Below are positions 20,690-32,640 of a stretch of 64,000 nucleotides of DNA, in pieces (position 1 is the first letter of the stretch; each line of letters begins with the position of its first letter). Both the position numbers and the translations under genes were made by a program. The notes under the pieces were generated by a model. It was not told where the DNA came from. It worked only from the letters and a program-made list of their open reading frames with translations, and did not search any database. This DNA is from Eledone cirrhosa (taxonomy: Eukaryota; Mollusca; Cephalopoda; Octopoda; Eledonidae): assembly GCA_964016885.1 (NCBI GenBank), contig OZ024743.1, forward strand, positions 125,976,419-126,040,418, read 5' to 3'.

Positions 20690-22080
20690 ATAAAATACAC
20701 TCTACCTCTCTTGCAGGGGTTCCCAAACTGAAGTAAATTTGCCTTCAAGGAATATATTTTGCCCCTGCAGGAGCTAAATTTGTTAATTTTGGGCTTGTAC
20801 ATATGTTTTTTCCATTATAATTATAATCAATCTGAAATTGAGAAAAAATATGAAGTAATCTTATTTTGTTTATTATAATGGTAATTTGTTTTCTTCCTAC
20901 CATTTTGGACACAAGGATTTGTATGAACCTCATTAATTGATGTGTTGACTGACCATATTTCATTCTAATGCCAATGTCTATTCATCACTAGTTCATATTA
21001 ACTGACTGTATTTTGGTTGTATCTAAATTAAGGTTTCTAATGTTGTGATGGCACAGTAAATAACCAGTACGAAATAGATGTTATATGCCTACTTAAATCA
21101 ACAAAAGATGTCATTTAAACTGCTATCTCTATTTATATGTGTTAAGTTAGGAAAATAGTTTTATTTTTTAATATTTCAAGATTTTTACAAAAGTAAAAGT
21201 TTAATTGTTTAAGATATATCTATATTTCAGAGTTGTGCCTGTTAGGAAAATTACTTGTTTTATGACCATGTACTGAAGTTGAAGAATCATTTTAGCCATA
21301 ACACACATGAAAAAAGTGATATTTCATTTTTCATTTATTTTGTGATGTCAATGCTTTCATTGACCTGGTCACTGTAGCATTTTTACAGAATTCTATCAAT
21401 AACCAGCCTGCAACGAATGCAACAAAATGTTTTGGCATCTGTAGAATAAATGAAAAGTGAATAGAACAGATTTTGTGTTTTTTAAATGGCTATAATGACA
21501 CTTCCACAATATAATTGCTATTTATATTTCTCTGAAACTAATCTTTGATCTACAAACATTATTTTCAATTTTTTTTTTTTTTCTATTACTCAAGTGAAAT
21601 TGCTAAAGCTTTTAAATAAATATATTATATAACTTGAATTTTAGCTGTATTCTTTTGTATCATGCCTTCCCCTCTGTTATGGCTATTGGGGTACATCAAT
21701 AAGTTTTCGATCAAACTAGTTCACAGCCCAGCTTTGATTCTTCAGTAAAGACTATTTCACACACATCTCTTTGAAACATATGAATGTTACAATTTCCTAT
21801 TTCCTTTCCTTTATGCCTGTGAGAGTGAGAGGTCATTGTTTTTTATGTTCTTGCATGCTTGCTTGGGTGGGATGCAGGCAAGAGTTTATCCCAGTTTCAT
21901 GAGGTGTTAAGTAACTATGAGTAGAAGACTCACCTCTAGATTAGATGCCATTCTGTCACGGGGCTAATGGGGCTAACCCTTAGCTGCTGCTGTTTGTGAT
22001 TAATTTCAACTGACATTCAGTGTGTCTTGGGCATTTTAAAACCTGGCAGAGCCCATCTCTTTCCAGATCTGAACACAACA
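20690..22080. other. No recognisable gene; AT-rich sequence
   Basis: I see no member of the repeat families described here and no convincing exon over this stretch. A splice-acceptor-like 'cctctcttgcag' at about 20705-20716 is not followed by an open frame of any length. Confidence 0.4.
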
Positions 22081-22111
22081 GATTTCCTTCAGAGAAAGAG
22101 AGAGAGGTGGT

Positions 22112-22131
22112 GTGGGGGGGGGGGGGGGGGG
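22112..22131. repeat. Poly(G) run
   Basis: Seventeen or so G in a row. Confidence 0.9.
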
Positions 22132-22282
22132 ATTGACACAGTTGACTGGTATTTTATTGATCTTTAAAGGATAAAAAGTAAAGTTGACTACGGTAGGATT
22201 TAAATTCAAAGTGCAGTAAGCCAGAACAAATACTAAGAATTTTTAATCCAACACCCTAACAATACTGTCAAATCACCAACTG
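22132..22282 (-). mobile_element. SINE copy
   Basis: 'ctggtattttattgatctttaaaggataaaaagtaaagttgac' and 'atttaaattcaaagtgcag', 'caacaccctaacaatactgtcaaatcacca': the 62713-62905 SINE type in reverse. Confidence 0.7.
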
Positions 22283-22405
22283 AATTAGAGCAGTATTAAA
22301 TGAAATGTCTTGCTCGAGTAACACATCATGCCACCTTGCCTGGGAATTGAACTCACAGATATTATGATTGTGAACTTAACACTCTAACCAATAGGCCACT
22401 TACTT
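22283..22405 (-). mobile_element. tRNA-derived SINE head
   Basis: 'atgtcttgctcgagtaacac', 'gggaattgaactca' (B box, complement) and 'actctaaccaataggccac' (A-box region, complement), as in 12830-13140. Confidence 0.65.
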
Positions 22406-22454
22406 ATGCCCAGTATATATCTGTATAAGAGATTATTTGTGGTCTTCTCTCTAA

Positions 22455-22585
22455 GGGTAGTGGAGTTAGTATAAATGGTAAAGTGACAATCTAGGTGCAG
22501 AGCTATATAACTTAATGTTTTGTATTTTAGAGTTTAAATATTATGAGAGTTGATTTTGTCTTTCATTTTCTGAGGGTTGATGCCA
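22455..22585 (+). mobile_element. SINE fragment
   Basis: 'gtggagttagtataaatggtaaagtgac' head remnant and 'ttgattttgtctttcattttctgagggttgat' body. Confidence 0.45.
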
Positions 22586-23100
22586 TCATTATTTTACATC
22601 TGCCATCCATGCTGACATGGATTGAACAAGTCAACATGATCCAAGGCTAAACATGTCAGGGAACCATATCTTACTCATGTGTTCCATATTTTGGCATGGT
22701 TTCTACAGCCAGATGCCTTTCCTAACACAAACCATTTTACAAAGCATACTGGGTACATTTTATTGTGGCTCCAGCACTTGAGCTTATTGGGTGAAGTTTG
22801 TGACACCAGCACCTAGTAATATATTCTTCCCAAAGTTTAGCTTATGTGTAAAAATCATCATCAAACGTTTATTTTCCATGCATGGGTTTCCCGAGTTGTC
22901 ACATTCTAAAGCTAGGCAGGTCAGATTACTCTCTTGTTCATACAGTCCATTTTTTGCTTGGTTTCTATGGCTGTTGACCAGGTGTGTTTTATTGTGGTAC
23001 CACCACTACCTCCTGACATGGTGGACTGGGTGCATTTATCATCTTTACAGTGTAGGCTAGGTGCATTTTATTGTGGCACCAGCACTACTGCTTTTCAACA
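22586..23100 (-). mobile_element. LINE-A type 3' UTR, two overlapping or successive copies
   Basis: Two 'catgctgacatggattgaacaagtc'/'catgcatgggtttcccgag' termini are each followed by 'tggtttctacagccagatgcctttcctaacac' or 'cattttattgtggcaccagcac' modules of about 50 bp, all reading on the minus strand. Confidence 0.6.
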
Positions 23101-23574
23101 CTAGGGTGTTTGTTGTTTCCTTGGCCAGACTTATTGCTTGCTAAGAGAGGGGATGAGAAGAAGTGACCTTAAAGAGTAATGTCTATCAGTAGCTTGTTTG
23201 GTGTACCCGTCTTTCCATAAAAGTGCTTATTCCTTTCCAGTTATGATCAATAATTGGTGGGGTTGTGTTGGGTGGCTACATCAATATATTGAATATTATT
23301 AACATTCAGATTTGGTTGAGTGCTTAGCAGAGTTTATTTTATTTTTTATTTAGATTGAATATCCCCCACTTCTCTATGTTTGAAACTCATTTTTATAATA
23401 TGATTCCATTTCCTGCCCTCCCATTCGCTGTTAAATATTCACCCTCCTTTTTTTCTTGATTGTTAATGGCACACTGCCCTATTGATGGTTTTTATTGAGC
23501 TCTATTAATTGATTCTTCATTATAACTTGTAATGTATAGACTTCTACAGGAATTACCAATCAAGTGACTGATGA

Positions 23575-23815
23575 TATGGTGTCTGTGTGTTTGTATCTGT
23601 ACGTGTGTCTGCATTTGTTTGTGTGCATTGTGTGTATCTGCATGAGTGTAGCTGCACTTGGATGTGTCTACACATGTGAATGTGCCTATATCTGCATGTG
23701 TATATGCATGCACATTTCTTGGTATGTGTGTGTGTCTGCATCTGTGTGTGTGGGTTTGCATTCATGTATGTGTGTGTGTCCTCGTCTGTGTATGTATGCA
23801 TTCAAGTGCATATGA
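23575..23815. repeat. Degenerate TG-rich repeat
   Basis: Irregular TGTGTCTGCATGTG-like units. Open frames on both strands are cysteine/valine or histidine/threonine runs and are not genes. Confidence 0.8.
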
Positions 23816-24055
23816 AGTTAAATGTGAGTCAGAAATGCTACTACTTGATATGAACATGAGAGCTGTTTGTGGTATGAAGTAGTAAGCTGGTACCGACTAG
23901 TCTGCAAACTATCAACATAACAATATTCCAATATCAGCTCCCCTTATTAGTTGGCTGGGGGCATTAACGAGGAAGGAAAACAACAGGTTTTGTTCTGTTT
24001 TACTTTAGACAATAACAGACTAGTTTGTTTCCAACTGGAAGATGTTAGCAGTGAG

Positions 24056-24082
24056 GATATATATATATATATATATATATAT
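24056..24082. repeat. (TA)n microsatellite
   Basis: Pure TA run. Confidence 0.9.
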
Positions 24083-24371
24083 GTGAAGTGTAACAACACT
24101 GTAGTTAGTGATTAGTAGATAATGTAAAATATTCTCAAGTGAATTGTAGACTTAAACTACTTGAGGGAGCATTATTCACTAATTTACTACCATTTTCTTT
24201 ATTAGTAATGCTGACCTCTTTAGAAATGATATGGAGCAGTGCTAGCTAATTGATAATAGCTTATAAAATACTGTTGAGAAATTGAGAATCATCTGTGTTC
24301 TTTCTTAACCTGAAAGAAGTACTTTCTATATTTTAATCTGAAACCAAGAACAAAACAAACAATTTAAAGAG

Positions 24372-24457
24372 ATGGGAATTTCTATGCGTAAATGGCGGAA
24401 ATGTAAAAAAAAATGTGTTCATCCTGAAATATCACCACTACAAGCCAAGATGTTCAG
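24372..24457 (+). CDS. Candidate small first coding exon (unproven)
   Basis: ATG at 24372 has G at -3 and G at +4. The frame reads MGISMRKWRKCKKKCVHPEI and then SPLQAKMF, and stops exactly at a strong donor, CAG|GTAAGC (24455-24461), leaving two bases of a codon. Codon choice and the C/K-rich start look protein-like for such AT-rich surroundings, and no repeat family covers it. The exon at 25337 continues the frame. I do not recognise the protein. It could be chance; the call rests on splice signals only. Confidence 0.3.
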
Positions 24458-24764
24458 GTAAGCAAAAAATATTTGCATTTGAATGAATAGATCCACCCTT
24501 CCCCTCTGCTATTCAGATTCAGTTGATATAAATATATTTATTGATATTATAGTAGTACAGTTTAACCGTATGGATAATTTACCCAATTTTTAAAACTATT
24601 TTTTATAGTGGTTGTCTGTTGTTATAGTTATTTTCTGCGTTTGCGACTCTCATATTTTCAGTAGTATAGTTATTATATGAAGCATTGTAAAATGCTTGAA
24701 TTAGAAGTATTTTAGAAGGATGCTACTTTATTATATGCCACTACTTACATGGTGGTCATTATCA

Positions 24765-24870
24765 TCTACATCATCATTTTATGTTCACTTTCCATATTGA
24801 CATGGGTTGGACGGTTTGTCACAGTTGAGAGCAGATGGATCAGAATGACCCAATACTTGTAACTATGTTT
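24765..24870 (-). mobile_element. LINE-A type 3' tail
   Basis: 'atcatcattttatgttcactttccatattgacatgggttggacgg', the reverse of the family terminus. Confidence 0.65.
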
Positions 24871-24915
24871 ATTGATATTAAACTGACTATATTCAGTGCT
24901 CTATGTATCTGTAGA

Positions 24916-25165
24916 TTAACCCTTTTATTACTTTAATGAAAGACACTGCCTATGATTTTCAAATAATTTTGAAATTAATCAAGAATTTGAATTTGGAGGG
25001 ATTTAGTAATATTACTTTCTCATTAGTGTTTGGAGCATAACTAAAAGGTTTTTTAAATAAAATTATGATTGTTGGTTTTTAAATAAATTTAAACACTTTA
25101 AAATAAACACCCTTATATTGTGAAACCAGGGGCGGTTTCAAGCAGTTCAGTATAAAAATGGTTAA
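24916..25165 (+). mobile_element. MITE-1, full-length copy with TTAA at both ends
   Basis: TTAA 24916-24919, then CCCTTTTATTAC; right end AGTATAAAAATGG before TTAA 25162-25165. The 242-bp body has all family blocks. This is a good reference copy. It would lie inside the intron between the two candidate exons. Confidence 0.8.
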
Positions 25166-25336
25166 GGGATGTTTTAGGAGCAGTGCACATTTTAAACACA
25201 TTGTGTGTGTGTAAAATATTTGATGGTTTTTGTAAACTGAGATTTTACATATTTTTTTCTATATTTAACACTGGATTGGTAGAAAGATTTTTTGGATTAT
25301 AAGTTTTGTTGATAATGTTTGTCATCCTTTTTTCAG

Positions 25337-25362
25337 TATATATTCTACGGGGGAATGCAAAG
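25337..25362 (+). CDS. Candidate 26-nt microexon or start of a last exon (unproven)
   Basis: A pyrimidine tract ending CCTTTTTTCAG (to 25336) precedes it, and AAAG|GTAATA follows. Joined to the exon at 24372 the phase is right (2 + 26 nt) and gives SIYSTGECK. If the donor is not used, the frame runs GNTADL and stops at 25380-25382. The function is unknown. Evidence is limited to phase and splice signals. Confidence 0.28.
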
Positions 25363-25899
25363 GTAATACTGCGGATCTGTGAGCTAAGTTCAAAATTTTA
25401 AGGACTTTGTTAAAAACATAATATGCATGCACTATTTGGAATCCATTCTTCTCTAAGTGTAAATATCTCTCCCTTTCAATTGTTATTTTCACTCAATAAC
25501 AAACTGAGAGTGGGGTGTAATTGTATATCATAAATATATATAATTTATATGTATAACTAAATGTTATATATGTAGGTGATGCCCCAGCATGGCTGCAGTC
25601 TAATGACTGAAACCAATAAAAGAAAAAGATTGTCTATTTATATACTTCTAAACTTGTGAATCTGTATTTCTGTTTGTGTGTACCAAGATTTTCATGAAAA
25701 CAGATCATAGTGCTGCAAACATGTTTTTACTAATGTACTTTTAAGAACTAGTCTTGTGTTTTTTCCTAAAATAACTTCTAATACAATTCTAGTGCTGGAA
25801 CCCTCAAAACTAAAGAATGCTTTTCCCCCTGATTTTATCAATAATGAAAAAGTCTTTTTTAGCCATTCATGGAAGAAAGACAGCTGAAAGCAACACACA

Positions 25900-25950
25900 T
25901 ATGCACACACACACACACATTCTCTTTCTCTCTCTCACTCACACATATAT
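25900..25950. repeat. CA/CT simple repeat
   Basis: (CA)n, then TCTCTTTCTCTCTC and CACACATATATA. Confidence 0.85.
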
Positions 25951-26038
25951 ATTCATTTTATTGAGGCTAAATAGTGTGTCTTGTTACTCTGGAGTTTTGC
26001 CTGTTTATCAGAGGGTCTGTGATATTTAGTCATTCATT

Positions 26039-27095
26039 ATGTCAAGGAGTAGACTTGAGATGTCCCCTATCCTGCATCTGATTTCTCTTATGCCCAGTTT
26101 CTCTCTCAGTTCCTTTATGCTTAGCTGTTCATGTATATTACTATTACATATCCATCAGAGCATGCAAGCTTCATTAGTTTCCAATCTTTGTAGGACCTCT
26201 GCACACAGCACGCAGGTCTCACTACCATGTAGTATTTCTGTTTGTATACATGTATCACACAATCTGCCCTTCATTTTGAGGGAAAAACCTTTTGTAGTTA
26301 GCAGCACTTTCTCCATCCCTTTCTTACACTGGCTACAGTACTTTTGGAAAACACACCTCCACTGCTAATTTAGTCTCTCAGGTAACAGAAGTTGTCAACT
26401 GTTTCCACAGAACCTTTCAAGAATTTGATATCGCTTGTTTCCCCATGGGCATTTGCTGCTTACTGATTCTGTGTAATGGCCACATATAAAACCTACATTC
26501 TTAACTAACCTACCTTAGATCCCACAACATCTCTTGTATGCTCATAGCTTGCATTTGGGACAGAGGATGGAATTTCTACCCACCCCTTTCCTACACACTG
26601 AGCAAGGTCATTTCCTTGAGGAGATCTGGTCCCTGTTTTCCCTTCTACTCACTAGGACCTTAGTCTTTGTCAAGTTGACTTTAAGAAAGACCATTTTATT
26701 CTAGGTGATGCTTCCAGATTTGGAATTTTTTCTCTAATTCTGCCATAAATTCAGCTATAAGGGTTATATCATCTACATACAGGAGTTCCTATGGGCAGCC
26801 TGTTTTAAACTCCTATTTTATAGCCTACCAGATGTTAATAAACAGAGGATCTAAGTCTTAGCAGACACCTTCCTGCATGTTAAATTCTTAGCTATAGTCA
26901 TTGATAATCCTAATTTTGCTGACTGTTCCTCTACACATGGCTTGTACAGCCTTCACAACCCACTCATCTACTTCTAGTTTTCTAAGAGCCCACCAGATTA
27001 TGGCATGGGGGACTCTGTCAAAAGTGAATTGAACCTAAAGGGGTACATTTACCTGGCACAAATCTGAACTGCATTTCATCTAGGTTAACTTGTAT
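26039..27095 (-). pseudogene. LINE-A reverse transcriptase fragment
   Basis: On the plus strand it parallels 46190-47340 over its whole length, e.g. 'tcccctatcctgcatctgatt', 'accatgtagtatttctg', 'gacagaggatggaatttctacc', 'aggagttcctatgggcagcctg', 'ctggcacaaatctgaactgcatttcatctagg'. It therefore holds, in minus order, the RT palm/thumb, the PHD-like finger (decayed, KCKL-stop-AYKRCCG near 26540) and the start of the C-terminal domain. Stops and shifts are frequent. Both ends are truncated; a LINE-B copy follows at 27345. Confidence 0.8.
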
Positions 27096-27344
27096 ATATG
27101 TATATATCTGTATATATATATGACAGGTCAATGAGTAAGTTATGTGTGAATGGCTCATAAGTGCTGACAAATAATATGTATGAGTTTGCATGTATGTTTA
27201 TGTGATAAATTCACATATATAGAGAAAGTACAGAGGTAATAGAGCCTGTGTAAATGTGTATATAAATTTACACATTGTGTATGTAAACATGCCAAATATT
27301 TGTATTTCTCAGTAAATTGAAAAAAAGTTATTAAATACCTCTTC

Positions 27345-28300
27345 TTCTTCACTCACTTATTCCTGGGAGAGTTGTTAGGGCAGAGTCTTCAAACACACCT
27401 GCCAGCGGGTCCTGTCAGAAGCAACTATCTCCAACTGATCTGGCTAGATCCCAAAGTGAGACCAGCTAAGCTCATGGATGTTATCCAATCATCTTGCTCT
27501 GGGTCTCCTGCCGGTTGGTTTTGCCCATAAAATCTGTCCAGAGATTCTTTCCTGCGATGTTCTAACCACGTGCCTATAGTATTGGAGTTGTGATCTCTCC
27601 ATTCGGAGAAGTAGTGGCTCTACCTGGAGTGACTCTCTGATCTCCGAGCTATGCACTCTATCGAGTAATGTTACTCCAAAGACCATTTGGAGGAATCCCA
27701 TTTTGGCTGCTTGTATTTGCAATCGTATTCTTTTGGTCTTTACTGAAGATTCATTACCTTAGGTAAGGGTTGGCTCAAATACCGAATTGAAGATAGCGAA
27801 TTTGGCTTTTACACCCACCTCCCCTCTTTTGATTACTGAATGCTGAAGCTGGCGCATTACTGCACCAGCTCCTGCAATTCTTGTACTTAATTCAGTCTCT
27901 TGCCTTCCATCACTCATGAACACGACCCCAAGATACTTGAACTTCTCCACCTGCTTCAGTGGAACTCTATTTACATGTAGAGTGTACTGCACAGGCTTCC
28001 TTGAGAGGATGAACACTTCAGTTTTCGCAGCACTGATTTTCATTCCAGCCATGCAGCACTCTGCATCAAACCTATCAAATGCAAATCGCAGATCACCTGT
28101 TGAGTTAAGTAACACCATGTCATCTGCAAATTCAATTGACTGACTTTACACCCGCCAGATGTGATACCCCTTCCAGCTTGGCATGTAAATAACGAACAGG
28201 AGAAGTGACAGTATGCACCCTTGGTGGAGACCGAATCCCACAGTGAATGGTTTCAATTTAGTACCATTTATCCGAACACAAATACTTGGGCATTTTCGAA
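27345..28300 (-). pseudogene. LINE-B reverse transcriptase, 3' part with (GAA)n tail
   Basis: Minus-strand order: GLHQGC (RT box, near 28235), EFADDMVLL (catalytic FADD, near 28110-28135), then RFDAECCMAGMKISAAKTEV, FKYLGVVF and AGAVMRQLQHSVIK up to 27759. After a shift, AAKMGFLQMVFGVTLLDR and QISGQILWAKPTGRRPRAR-like residues follow (27722-27489). The minus-strand 3' end is a short GAAGAAGAAG tract (27346-27356). The catalytic box is intact, but several frame breaks and 5' truncation make it dead. Other copies: 2575-2880 and 48516-49893. Confidence 0.85.
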
Positions 28301-28700
28301 CATTTTGGGGTTCTCATCAGAAGATATATCATCTATACAACCATATGGAAATATGTAACTAAGAGGCTTACCTTATCATTATATATTGAATGTGTAAATT
28401 TATATACCCATTTATGCAGTCTTGGTTATGTCTGTATTGTATAATTAGATATAAATTCATCGTATACTTACTTCACTTGCTTAGCACACAACTTAATATG
28501 TATCAAATTACTAACATAAATACTAGTAATATGCATATTAGTATGTCTATTTCAGGATATTACTTTAAGTGATAGGTTTATAAATAAGCCTCTCAATTAT
28601 GAATTTCCTTGAGGTTGATATACAAATCTTCTAATGAGAACCTCAAAAGGTGTGTGTGGACTTATTTATCAAAGAAACTACTTTCAATTTGATTTGGAAT
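28301..28700. other. No recognisable feature
   Basis: AT-rich, no repeat family or exon recognised. Confidence 0.35.
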
Positions 28701-28963
28701 TTCAACCATTTTGATACCAAACCACCTGTAACCACCTTTGGTTCTATGATACAAAACTGTTTCTTTTAAAATGTTTATATTACACTGAACACTTCCCATC
28801 ATAAATTTATATAAGAACTTTTGTTATATTCCAAATACTTACTTAATAATTAAAAGATTAGTTATTTTACTAAATTCTTCAGAATTTTTGATTATTTAAA
28901 AAATAAGTTGAAAATCATTGGCAGTGTCTTTTATAGAAATATGTATGGTAAGGAAAGGGTTAA
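28701..28963 (-). mobile_element. MITE-1, near full-length copy
   Basis: Left 'ttcaaccattttgataccaaacc', 'ggttctatgatacaaaactg', right 'atcattggcagtgtcttttatagaaat...aaagggttaa' with TTAA at 28960-28963. Confidence 0.78.
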
Positions 28964-29107
28964 ATGATGATGTGACTTATATTTAGATAATTTTCAAAAT
29001 ACAATTTATTTTAATCCTTTGAAAAATATGAGGTATATTTTATATGAGATTACTCATTGAAAGCAATTGATTACAAGTTTATACCCAAAGTTTGATATAA
29101 TTTCATT

Positions 29108-29249
29108 CTTTTGTTATCATATTTATAATGAAAGACACTGCCTATAATTTTGAAATTAACCAAGAATTTGGAGAAATTTAGTAATATAACTAACTTTCTC
29201 ATGATTATGCTGGTGTTTAGAACATAATAATGGTTCTTACTTAAATATA
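29108..29249 (+). mobile_element. MITE-1 proximal part, cut by a foldback element
   Basis: 'ttgttatcatatttataatgaaagacactgcctat' to 'gttcttacttaaatata'; the family sequence stops exactly where the hairpin at 29250 begins. Confidence 0.7.
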
Positions 29250-29441
29250 TAAGTATAAAGGATGATGTGCTCAAGTGTATAGATGCTATAAAATAGCTTA
29301 TAAAATAGGGTGAAGACCCTTAAAAGATGGAAAAAGAAGTTGCCATCGGCCCATCTTTTTCCATCTTTTAAGGGTCTTCACCCTATTTTATAAGTGATTT
29401 TATAGCATCTATGCACTTGAGCAGATCATCCTTTATACTTA
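29250..29441. repeat. Foldback (hairpin) element
   Basis: Left arm 29250-29337 and right arm 29356-29441 are reverse complements over almost 88 bp ('taagtataaaggatgat' ... 'gatggaaaaaga'), with a loop of about 18 bp. No coding capacity. It sits at the break point of a MITE-1 copy. Confidence 0.85.
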
Positions 29442-29451
29442 CATGTATGTA

Positions 29452-29459
<8 letters not shown>

Positions 29460-29518
<59 letters not shown>
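29460..29518. repeat. (TG)n-(TA)n microsatellite
   Basis: TG units followed by a pure TA run up to the next hairpin element. Confidence 0.95.
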
Positions 29519-29521
<3 letters not shown>

Positions 29522-29706
29522 AACAAGACCCCGACGGCTGAGCTCAAGCCGTTTCGACGGCTAATTCTGTACTGGAATTAGCCGTCGAAACGGCGTGAGC
29601 TCAGCCGTCGGGGTCTTACTTGTTCCTATTACCCACTCTACTACCCTAAGTATTGAGTACTTTGGTGCGTTATGGTCCACCTGGTTCCTTACCACATTTC
29701 CTTCGT
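29519..29706. mobile_element. Hairpin-plus-tail element, copy 1
   Basis: Arms 29519-29567 and 29575-29627 form a hairpin with a 7-nt loop. The tail starts ATTACCCACTCTACTACCC (29628 on) and contains 'taagtattgagtac'. TA repeats lie on both sides. The tail matches 63029-63105 in copy 2. The body is CpG-rich and GC-rich in an AT-rich setting. Confidence 0.8.
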
Positions 29707-29884
29707 TATATATATATATATATTAGATGTGTCTTTGCACATATAAACTCTCATATCTGATGAGATGTTGAAAAAGTGTCCAGCCCCGTCACCTTGATTC
29801 TACTCTGAGCTGATCGATATCAAAACAATTGTAATATGCAAATAAAGTTTGTACTTATGCAACACTGACTTCGACTCTTTTAAA

Positions 29885-30480
29885 TCTAGCAGGAAAGGAA
29901 AACTTTGTATGTAGTAGATGTTCAGAGAAAATTGATAGAAGTGTCATGGTAGGCACATTTTTCAAATGCAGGTAGGATCAATAGAGGTGGTTGATAGCTT
30001 CCAATATCCAGGTGATCAAATTAGCAAGGGAAGGGGATGCTCTGAGGCCATAGTATCTAGAATAAGGACATGATGGATGAAGTTTAGGGAGTCCTCTTTT
30101 GACAACGAAGGGTTTCTCCCTGCAAACGAAAGGTCCGTTGAATGATGCCTGTATGCAATGCGTGATGCTAGTGAAACGTGAGCAACAATTGCAGAGGAAA
30201 TGTGAAGGCTGGAGAGAGAGGAAGCAAGCATTCTTCGATGGATGTGCACTGTCAATGTGCATGAATGACCAAGCATGAACGAGTTGAGAAAGCAACTGTG
30301 TATAAGAGGAATAAGCTGTAGTGTGCAGGAGAAAAGACACAAAAGGTGAGAGGTTTCTTCAAGTTGCATCAAGGGTATGACAATCACTCTAGTGCTGATG
30401 CTATGATAAAATGCATCCATCACACTCTGTAAAATGGAATTAGGAAGGTCATCCAACTGTAGGAATCATGGTAAAATTGA
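29885..30480 (+). pseudogene. LINE-A C-terminal ORF remnant and 3' UTR
   Basis: Plus-strand translation reads VDSFQYPGDQISKGRGCSEA, then WMKFRESS, CLYAMRDASET, LEREEASILRWMCTVNVHE and LRKQLCIRGISC. These match by position the YLGD...SGGGCSE, KKFREL, DACV...GSETW and RNE..MLRWMC landmarks of LINE-A copies. Stops interrupt it. After 30360 the UTR modules 'gatgctatgataaaatgcatcc' and 'ggaaggtcatccaactgtagg' follow. The minus-strand frames of 120 and 146 residues are shadows. Confidence 0.75.
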
Positions 30481-32220
30481 GATGTAAGACAAGGCCCTTG
30501 GACCATCTTGGAGGGTAGATCAATTAAGTACTGTCTTGTTGGAGTGTGTGGACCTACCAGGAAATAATAGACAGGTTTTTCTATCTATTTAATGTAGTTA
30601 CTGTTGGAAAGTGGATCTAAGCTGAAAGCAAAATGAAAGATCAGAGAGCTTTTACCTCTATAGGTCACAAACATTTTTCTACAAAAGCAACTGGGCTGAT
30701 ATATCTGGAATGGCCTGATCAACACTCAATGATAAATGGAATGAATTTATTGTCTCAGAGTGGCAACAATTAATTTGATTTTGAAAGGGCTTTGTATAGA
30801 AGACCTAGATAACATGCAGACATTGGACAGAGATTACAACTAATATCTATAGAAAATACATCCACATACAAACATGTATATTTACATAATATGTATAATG
30901 TGAAAGATTAAGAAGCTAACTTTCACTAAAAGAAGCAACGTATCAGGTATTTTTATTATTCATCTAAAAACAATCTTGAATTCATCTTTTACTAACAAGG
31001 TTGGATTTGCTGCAATCTTTTTTTTAGAATATATGAATGAGATTGTCCCTTAGTAAGGTATGGTTAACCTCTTGTACTATGCACCTCACTTAGAAATGTC
31101 ACCTGCTTAATGGCTGTTAATATAACTTCTGTTCCAATAAACCTCAGCATTTATCTTCACAACAATAGATAGTTTTCATTCAAGTAGCACTGTAGGGCAA
31201 GCGGAACAAATGACACCAATAAGACATATGACAAAGTGTAGTACCATCTATTCCTTTGTATATTATTATCATTTTATAGTATCTTTTCCTTCTGGCTTAC
31301 TAATTTCTCCCCCAACTTCTTTATCACAATTTCCATCAATGGTATTCAACCTATTTTATCAATGACATATTTCAAAGGTGTTGACATCCTGAGACTTCAT
31401 TAATAATTTGATCTACTTCAGTGTTTGTTATCTGTATTACAGTTGGTGGAGTTCTACTTCTACTTGGCCTTTTTCAGAGGTCACTTTACAACACCAATTC
31501 AGACTTGCTTCAGATTTTAAAATTAAAATCCTACTCCAATTAGTCCTGATTTATTTATGTTATCTCTCAAATTTCCATTCATGTGGATGAAAATTTGAAA
31601 TGAATCGTTTTAATGTTTTTACTGTAGCTTGCTTGGCTATAGACCAAATTTAAGAAACTTTTGGGTTAAATTACACTATCATTTACCGTAGATATATGCT
31701 GCGCAGTACGTCTATGTGTGTATTTTTGTATGTCTGTTTGTCACAGAAAAATGAGCTTGGCTGCAGTTGATTGATGTTTAAATATTTATGTTTTTGCCGC
31801 TAAAATGTTGTAAAGTAATATATTGAGTTAGCCTGAACTTTATGGATTGTATTGTAGTAAACAGAGGCTCAGCATGTTCTTTTTTATTATTTACGTAGTT
31901 TTTTTAATATGAAGCATTAAGAAATATTACAAAGAGTTTATAAAAGAAATATATTTATTCATTAATAGACTGTAGATCCTGCCTATTCATTATAGCTATC
32001 TTAACATCCTGTACCACATGAAACCACATTAGCAAGACATTCTTGAAATGTATAAAACAACACTATGACTGTATCACATGAAAAATTAGTCTTTACTCTT
32101 TTTTTCTTTTAAATATCTGCCCACTAGTAAACATACTATAAAAACATTTGAATTAAATAAATTTTGAATGTACAAACTCGTTTTTAGATCTGCTAAATCA
32201 CTACAGGGTGTTTAGAGCTA
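30481..32220. other. No recognisable gene
   Basis: AT-rich sequence; I see no repeat family of this list and no convincing coding stretch. Confidence 0.35.
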
Positions 32221-32227
32221 AAAAATA

Positions 32228-32410
32228 CTACACACATTATCACCATCATCATTTTATACTCATTTTACCAGGCTGGCATGGGTTGGACAAGTCCTAAATC
32301 AATACTTAATCTGATGTACTGCCCCTCCCTAGATGGCCTGTAGGACTATGTCTCAATTATGTTCCAGTTTTGGCATGTTTTTTTTTTACATGGCTTTCAT
32401 CATCCACTTG
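32228..32410 (-). mobile_element. LINE-A type 3' tail and UTR
   Basis: 'accatcatcattttatactcattttaccaggctggcatgggttggacaag' and 'ccctccctagatggcctg' read on the minus strand. Confidence 0.65.
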
Positions 32411-32554
32411 CATTACAATCCATATCAGTATTGCTACCTCATGAACAAATTGTTTGATATTTCTGATGCTGAACCATTCTTTTAACCCATTTATATAGGG
32501 TGTCCATCGAAACTCAGGTTTCATTCCTCTAATATTTATTATGAGTTCTATAGG

Positions 32555-32640
32555 CCTAGGTGAGTTAATTATCTGTGGAGGTGAGGAGCTATTACATCTA
32601 CTGGTAACTAAGTAATTCTCTCTCTCAGTGAATTGTAGAT
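32555..32640 (+). pseudogene. LINE-A fragment, left part, interrupted at TAGAT
   Basis: Frame GEELLHLLVTK-stop-FSLSVNCR equals the ...ELLPLL..KGFSLK..GR segment of LINE-A. It breaks at TAGAT (32636-32640). The continuation, DDACVQSVTMHGSK, is found 3.2 kb away after a second TAGAT at 35860-35864. Confidence 0.7.

Noticed and set aside
30016..30456. 146-residue minus-strand ORF
   Set aside because: Shadow of the plus-strand LINE-A remnant.
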